From the NCBI GenBank assembly GCA_903903935.1, contig CAIVAX010000054.1, forward strand, positions 1 to 7,725: a stretch of DNA of 7,725 bases, given 5' to 3'. This DNA comes from an uncultured Hyphomicrobiales bacterium (GTDB taxonomy: Bacteria > Pseudomonadota > Alphaproteobacteria > Rhizobiales > Beijerinckiaceae). Position numbers and translations under genes: made by a program. This document shows, piece after piece, positions 5,145 through 7,725 of this stretch; the stretch's first letter is position 1, and the number at the start of each line of letters is the position of its first letter. A model generated the notes under the pieces. It did not search any database and was not told the origin of the DNA. It worked only from the letters and a program-made list of their open reading frames with translations.

Positions 5145-5831
5145 TCAACGAACAAGCTTATATCCTCCCGCATCGGTCACCAATAATTTCGCATTAGCTG
5201 GATCGTCCTCGATTTTCTGACGCAATCGATAAATATGGGTCTCTAATGTATGGGTCGTGACATTGGGATTATAACCCCAGACTTCACTTAACAAAGTTTC
5301 TTTGGCGACCACATGCAAATCCGCTTTATATAGAAATCGCAGAATTGCAGTTTCCTTCTCGGTCAGCTTGATCTTAAGATCAGCTTCATTGGAGAGTTGT
5401 TTAGCGCCTGGTCGAAACGAATAAGGCCCAATCGTAAAAACAGAATCATCATTAGCTTCATATTGTCTGATTTGAGCTCTGATGCGCGACAATAAGAGAG
5501 CAAACCTGAATGGCTTAATGATATAATCATTCACGCCAGCCTCATAACCTTGGATCATATCGGCATCTGAAATCTGTGGCGTCAGGACAAGAATGGGATT
5601 CTTATATCCATCTCTACGGAGAGTTTTAACAATCTCATTTCCTTCCATATCTGCAAACTGATCTTGAAGGATGATCAAATCAGGCTGTTCATCCTGAACT
5701 TGGCTCAGAGCTTTTGCAGCTGTATCAGCTTGCACTGTTATAAAATCGCCATTGACCGACAATTGCTCAGCAAGGGCCAGTCGCAATTGACTGTCTTCAT
5801 CAGCAATTAGAATTTTTTGAGCAAGACTCAT
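5145..5831 (-). CDS. OmpR-family response regulator, atypical receiver (phospho-Asp replaced by Gln)
   Basis: This is a 228-residue cytoplasmic transcription factor. The receiver domain spans about 1-120 and the winged-helix DNA-binding domain about 132-228, ending LLVTDAGGYKLVR. The winged helix is intact: KLTEKETAILRFLY, then HTLETHIYRLRQKIEDDPAN as recognition helix and wing. In the receiver, the acidic cluster Asp11-Glu12-Asp13, Thr84 and Lys106 (YIIKPFR) are kept. The phospho-acceptor position, however, reads IILQDQFADMEG, giving Gln56 where Asp is expected, with an Asp directly after it. The ATG at 5831 is chosen for family fit and for the candidate transcription start near 5853; an in-frame ATG at 5846 adds five residues. 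The CNB-domain gene follows 22 bp downstream. No histidine kinase gene is nearby. Confidence 0.94.
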   Translation of the reverse strand: MSLAQKILIADEDSQLRLALAEQLSVNGDFITVQADTAAKALSQVQDEQPDLIILQDQFADMEGNEIVKTLRRDGYKNPILVLTPQISDADMIQGYEAGVNDYIIKPFRFALLLSRIRAQIRQYEANDDSVFTIGPYSFRPGAKQLSNEADLKIKLTEKETAILRFLYKADLHVVAKETLLSEVWGYNPNVTTHTLETHIYRLRQKIEDDPANAKLLVTDAGGYKLVR

Positions 5832-5852
5832 CCAGTTAGTCCACATTTCAGA

Positions 5853-5902
5853 TCTGGAGATTATAGCAATTCGACTTGAATATGATCCTCCTTATCTCCA
5901 GA
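5853..5902. repeat. Perfect 9-bp inverted repeat in the regulator/ldt divergent region
   Basis: TCTGGAGAT (5853-5861) and ATCTCCAGA (5894-5902) are exact reverse complements, 32 bp apart. The left arm covers the predicted transcription start and the first bases of the -10 of the regulator promoter. The right arm lies upstream of that promoter and beside TATGAT (5881-5886), a possible -10 for the forward gene. The layout resembles a pair of operator half-sites for autoregulation or shared control of both genes. OmpR-family proteins more often bind direct repeats, so a different protein may be involved, or the arms may form an RNA stem. Confidence 0.4.
5860..5868 (-). promoter_or_regulatory. 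Extended -10 promoter element of the response regulator operon
   Basis: Read on the minus strand, this site is TGCTATAAT, a perfect extended -10 (TGnTATAAT). No -35 hexamer resembling TTGACA lies 16-18 bp upstream, which fits an extended -10 promoter. Transcription would begin near 5853, leaving a leader of about 22 nt before the ATG at 5831 but only about 7 nt before the ATG at 5846. This supports the shorter protein. It is a sequence match only. Confidence 0.5.
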
Positions 5903-5953
5903 GTGGGACAATCTCTTGAATCTCGCAAGAGCTGTTCAGATGAGCCATCGGCA

Positions 5954-6520
5954 ATGAGCCCCCGTTCACCCCATTCTCACTCTGGCTATAAAGTGTCTGA
6001 GCTCCACGTTTTTCAGGCTCGGAAAAACATCAAGGGTGGCGCTCATCTGGCGGTCATCAAGATCGGCTCACTCTATGTGAAATGTTTCCTTGGTCGCTCT
6101 GGACGCAAGGCCCTCAAACGTGAGGGTGACGGCGCAAGCCCTATCGGCACCTATCGCCTCACTGGTCTCTATTTCCGGCCAGACAGACTCAGCCGTCCCC
6201 ACTGCCTGATTCCCACCAAACCGATGAAGCGAAGCCTAGGCTGGTGCGATGATCCCGGACATGGCCAGTATAACCGGCTTATCGTGACGCCATTTGCGGC
6301 GGGTCATGAGGAGCTCTGGCGCAAGGATCATGTTTATGATCTTGTTTTTACAATTAATCACAACTCTCGGCCGCGAATTAAGAGGGCCGGAAGCGCCATC
6401 TTCATTCACCTTGCCCATCCCAATGATCAACCAACAGCCGGTTGCATTGCCATCTCATTAAGCGCCCTCAGACGCCTGCTGCCGCGGTTGGCACAGCAGG
6501 TTCGTCTGACAATTCACTAA
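5954..6520 (+). CDS. L,D-transpeptidase (YkuD-fold) family protein without signal peptide
   Basis: YkuD-domain enzymes form 3-3 cross-links or attach proteins to peptidoglycan through a catalytic Cys. This protein has 188 residues from the chosen start and belongs to the short proteobacterial group (COG3786-like). The marks are KREGDGASPIGTYRL, GWCDDPGHGQYNRL, ELWRKDHVYDLVFTINHN and the active site IHLAHPNDQPTAGC with His152 and Cys164. The usual SHGC is TAGC here. No signal peptide or membrane helix is visible with any start, so export is unexplained. The start is uncertain: ATG 5954, ATG 5882, TTG 5876 and GTG 5993 are in frame and none has a good Shine-Dalgarno. ATG 5954 is preferred because conservation begins only after it and the divergent promoter region lies upstream. 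It converges on yggS with an 11-bp gap. Confidence 0.85.
   Translation: MSPRSPHSHSGYKVSELHVFQARKNIKGGAHLAVIKIGSLYVKCFLGRSGRKALKREGDGASPIGTYRLTGLYFRPDRLSRPHCLIPTKPMKRSLGWCDDPGHGQYNRLIVTPFAAGHEELWRKDHVYDLVFTINHNSRPRIKRAGSAIFIHLAHPNDQPTAGCIAISLSALRRLLPRLAQQVRLTIH
6475..6500 (+). other. GC-rich hairpin inside the 3' end of the transpeptidase gene
   Basis: CCTGCTG (6475-6481) and CAGCAGG (6494-6500) form a perfect 7-bp stem with a 12-nt loop, ending 17 bases before the stop codon. No U-run follows, so it does not meet the rule for an intrinsic terminator. It could stabilise the 3' end of the mRNA, or be coding sequence by chance. Confidence 0.25.
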
Positions 6521-6531
6521 GTGCTGGCTCT

Positions 6532-7206
6532 TCACTCAATCTTGGCTCTCTCGCCAAAGATCGCCGTACCCAAGCGAATGAGTGTCGCACCCAATTGGAT
6601 GGCAATGGGATAATCTGCCGACATGCCCATAGAGAGACCGGTCACCTCATTCCTTTTGGCGATCTGCGCCAGAAAAGCAAAATAAGGCGCTGCCTGTTGG
6701 CCTTGTGGGGGGATGCACATGAGGCCCTTCACGCTCAGACCATAATCTTCTCGACATTGCTTGATAAAGAGATCGGCATTTTGCGGCAAAATACCTGCCT
6801 TTTGCGGCTCGCTTCCAATATTGATCTCGATGAACATATCAACGGCCTTGCCAGCTCTCTGAATTTCATGAGCCAGAGCTTGAGCAATTTTCGGCCTGTC
6901 GACTGTCTCGATCACATCGAACAATTCGACCGCCTGGCGAGCCTTATTTGATTGTAAGGGACCGATGAGATGTAATTTGGCATCAGGATAAGTCTGCTGA
7001 AGGGCAGGCCATTTGTCCTGCGCCTCTTGCACGCGATTCTCGCCAAATAATCTTTGCCCGGCCACAAGGGCTTGCTGAATGCGGCTCGCATCCTGCGTTT
7101 TGGAGACACAGAGCAGCTCTATGTCCTGCGCACGACGGCTAGAGCGATGGGCTATGCGATCCATTTCCAGCCTGATCGCAGCTAATCTCTCTGGAATAGT
7201 CTCCAT
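6532..7206 (-). CDS. yggS: YggS/PLPBP family pyridoxal phosphate homeostasis protein
   Basis: YggS is a cytoplasmic PLP-binding protein with the alanine-racemase N-terminal barrel fold. It has no known enzymatic activity and buffers PLP and linked amino-acid pools. The 224-residue length is standard. Key marks are the PLP lysine Lys36 in LLCVSKTQ, the FGENRVQEA motif, HLIGPLQSNKAR, EINIGSEPQKAG, and the phosphate-binding end SMGMSADYP and LIRLGTAIFGER. The ATG at 7206 is chosen by family alignment. The frame stays open upstream to 7311, but the added 35 residues are unlike the family; a GTG at 7218 is a close alternative. Only GTGGGG directly before the ATG and GGAAA further up could serve as ribosome binding sites. 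It is divergent from leuS. Confidence 0.95.
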   Translation of the reverse strand: METIPERLAAIRLEMDRIAHRSSRRAQDIELLCVSKTQDASRIQQALVAGQRLFGENRVQEAQDKWPALQQTYPDAKLHLIGPLQSNKARQAVELFDVIETVDRPKIAQALAHEIQRAGKAVDMFIEINIGSEPQKAGILPQNADLFIKQCREDYGLSVKGLMCIPPQGQQAAPYFAFLAQIAKRNEVTGLSMGMSADYPIAIQLGATLIRLGTAIFGERAKIE

Positions 7207-7263
7207 CCCCACACTCACTTTCCAAACAGGCCTCGAGCTGCAAAACACAGGCGCAAAAACATT

Positions 7264-7293
7264 GACCAAATGGACCAAAAAGTGCTCTTTGGT
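7264..7293. repeat. GACCAAA direct repeat plus inverted copy in the yggS/leuS gap
   Basis: The 128-bp gap holds GACCAAA at 7264-7270 and again at 7273-7279, a 9-bp period. An inverted TTTGGT follows at 7288-7293, 8 bp after the second ACCAAA. This could be an operator for yggS or leuS, but the repeats are short and A-rich. No clear -35/-10 pair was found in the gap for either gene, and no T-box-like or leader-peptide structure for leuS was seen. Confidence 0.2.
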
Positions 7294-7334
7294 TACGAGA
7301 AAAACCTTCAAGCAATTAGGTCAATTTAGAAATC

Positions 7335-7725
7335 ATGCCATCTGAACGTTATAATCCTCGCGAATCCGAATCCAAATGGCAAAAGATCTGGAAGGAAAGA
7401 GAAACCTTCAGGACCAGAAATGAGGATCCGCGTCCAAAATATTATGTTCTTGAAATGTTTCCCTATCCCTCTGGCCGCATTCATATGGGCCATGTGCGCA
7501 ATTATGCCATGGGGGATGTGGTCGCACGCTATAAGCGCGCCCGCGGCTTTAATGTGCTGCATCCCATGGGCTGGGATGCTTTTGGCATGCCGGCGGAAAA
7601 CGCGGCGATGCAGAATCGCTCCCATCCAGCCACCTGGACTTATAGCAATATCGACACAATGAGATCACAGCTCCAGTCCATGGGGCTTTCTCTGGATTGG
7701 TCACGTGAGATCGCAACATGTGATC
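7335..7725 (+). CDS. leuS: Leucyl-tRNA synthetase, N-terminal part (3' end outside window)
   Basis: LeuS charges tRNA-Leu with leucine in the cytoplasm. The frame stays open from the ATG at 7335 to the end of the window, giving 130 complete codons of a protein that is usually about 860-880 residues. The start [19 protein letters not shown] is typical. The class I signature is HMGH at residues 50-53, the usual LeuRS form of HIGH, preceded by EMFPYPSG (40-47) and followed by VRNY. Next come [21 protein letters not shown] and the start of the region leading to the editing domain. A clear Shine-Dalgarno is lacking; AGG at 7318-7320 is rather distant. It is divergent from yggS. Confidence 0.97.
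   Translation, partial: MPSERYNPRESESKWQKIWKERETFRTRNEDPRPKYYVLEMFPYPSGRIHMGHVRNYAMGDVVARYKRARGFNVLHPMGWDAFGMPAENAAMQNRSHPATWTYSNIDTMRSQLQSMGLSLDWSREIATCD

Noticed and set aside
6442..6951. 169-codon forward open frame across the ldt end and yggS
   Set aside because: It lies antisense to highly conserved YggS motifs. The length reflects codon bias in the real gene, and the product resembles nothing.
7207..7311. N-terminal extension of YggS starting at 7311
   Set aside because: The extra 35 residues are hydrophobic and unlike the family. YggS begins a few residues before the PERLAAIR helix, and the PLP lysine then falls at position 36 as in E. coli.
7326..7625. Minus-strand open frame opposite leuS
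   Set aside because: It is antisense to the LeuRS catalytic region, including the HMGH motif.
1..7725. tRNA, rRNA, CRISPR, insertion sequence or prophage signals
   Set aside because: I looked for cloverleaf-like segments, regularly spaced repeats, transposase motifs and terminal inverted repeats on both strands and found none.

Overview
This is a gene-dense stretch of ordinary bacterial chromosome, almost certainly from an alphaproteobacterium. The evidence is the order purL (3' end) - bolA - grxD, a comF/grxC/DUF1178 group on the other strand, an NDUFAF5/BioC-like methyltransferase divergent from comF, and an OmpR-type regulator of a kind I associate with Hyphomicrobiales (Rhizobiales) lying near xthA, a YkuD-type transpeptidase, yggS and leuS. 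Base composition looks close to balanced by eye, so this is not a high-GC rhizobial genome. The lineage below class level is inference. No RNA genes, insertion sequences, phage genes or CRISPR arrays were seen, and no stretch over 300 bases lacks a gene.

Layout. 2-1355 (+): the last 217 codons of purL, then bolA and the CGFS monothiol glutaredoxin grxD, whose products are known partners in [2Fe-2S] handling. 1362-2886 (-): transcribed comF, then grxC, then a DUF1178 zinc-ribbon gene. comF is broken by a frameshift. 2952-4704 (+): a SAM-methyltransferase-fold protein and an exonuclease III/AP endonuclease, 28 bp apart. 4694-5831 (-): a winged-helix response regulator followed by a stand-alone cyclic-nucleotide-binding (CNB) domain protein. 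5954-6520 (+): a cytoplasmic-looking L,D-transpeptidase-fold protein. 6532-7206 (-): the PLP-homeostasis protein YggS. 7335-7725 (+): the first 130 codons of leuS.

How they fit together. The window holds three convergent gene ends (grxD/DUF1178, xthA/CNB, ldt/yggS) with gaps of 6 bp, an 11-bp overlap and 11 bp, and three divergent starts (comF/methyltransferase, regulator/ldt, yggS/leuS). A thiol and Fe-S theme runs through bolA, grxD and grxC. The regulator/CNB pair forms one short operon.

Points that stand out. (1) comF has a frameshift that is exactly explained by loss of one copy of an 8-bp tandem repeat. (2) The response regulator has Gln where the phospho-accepting Asp should be, and its CNB partner has Asn where the cyclic-nucleotide phosphate-binding Arg should be, so both may have lost the usual signal input. 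(3) The regulator's promoter has an extended -10 element overlapped by one arm of a perfect 9-bp inverted repeat. (4) A small hairpin in front of bolA would mask its ribosome binding site. I see no wholly new system; the regulator/CNB pair is the best candidate for unusual biology.
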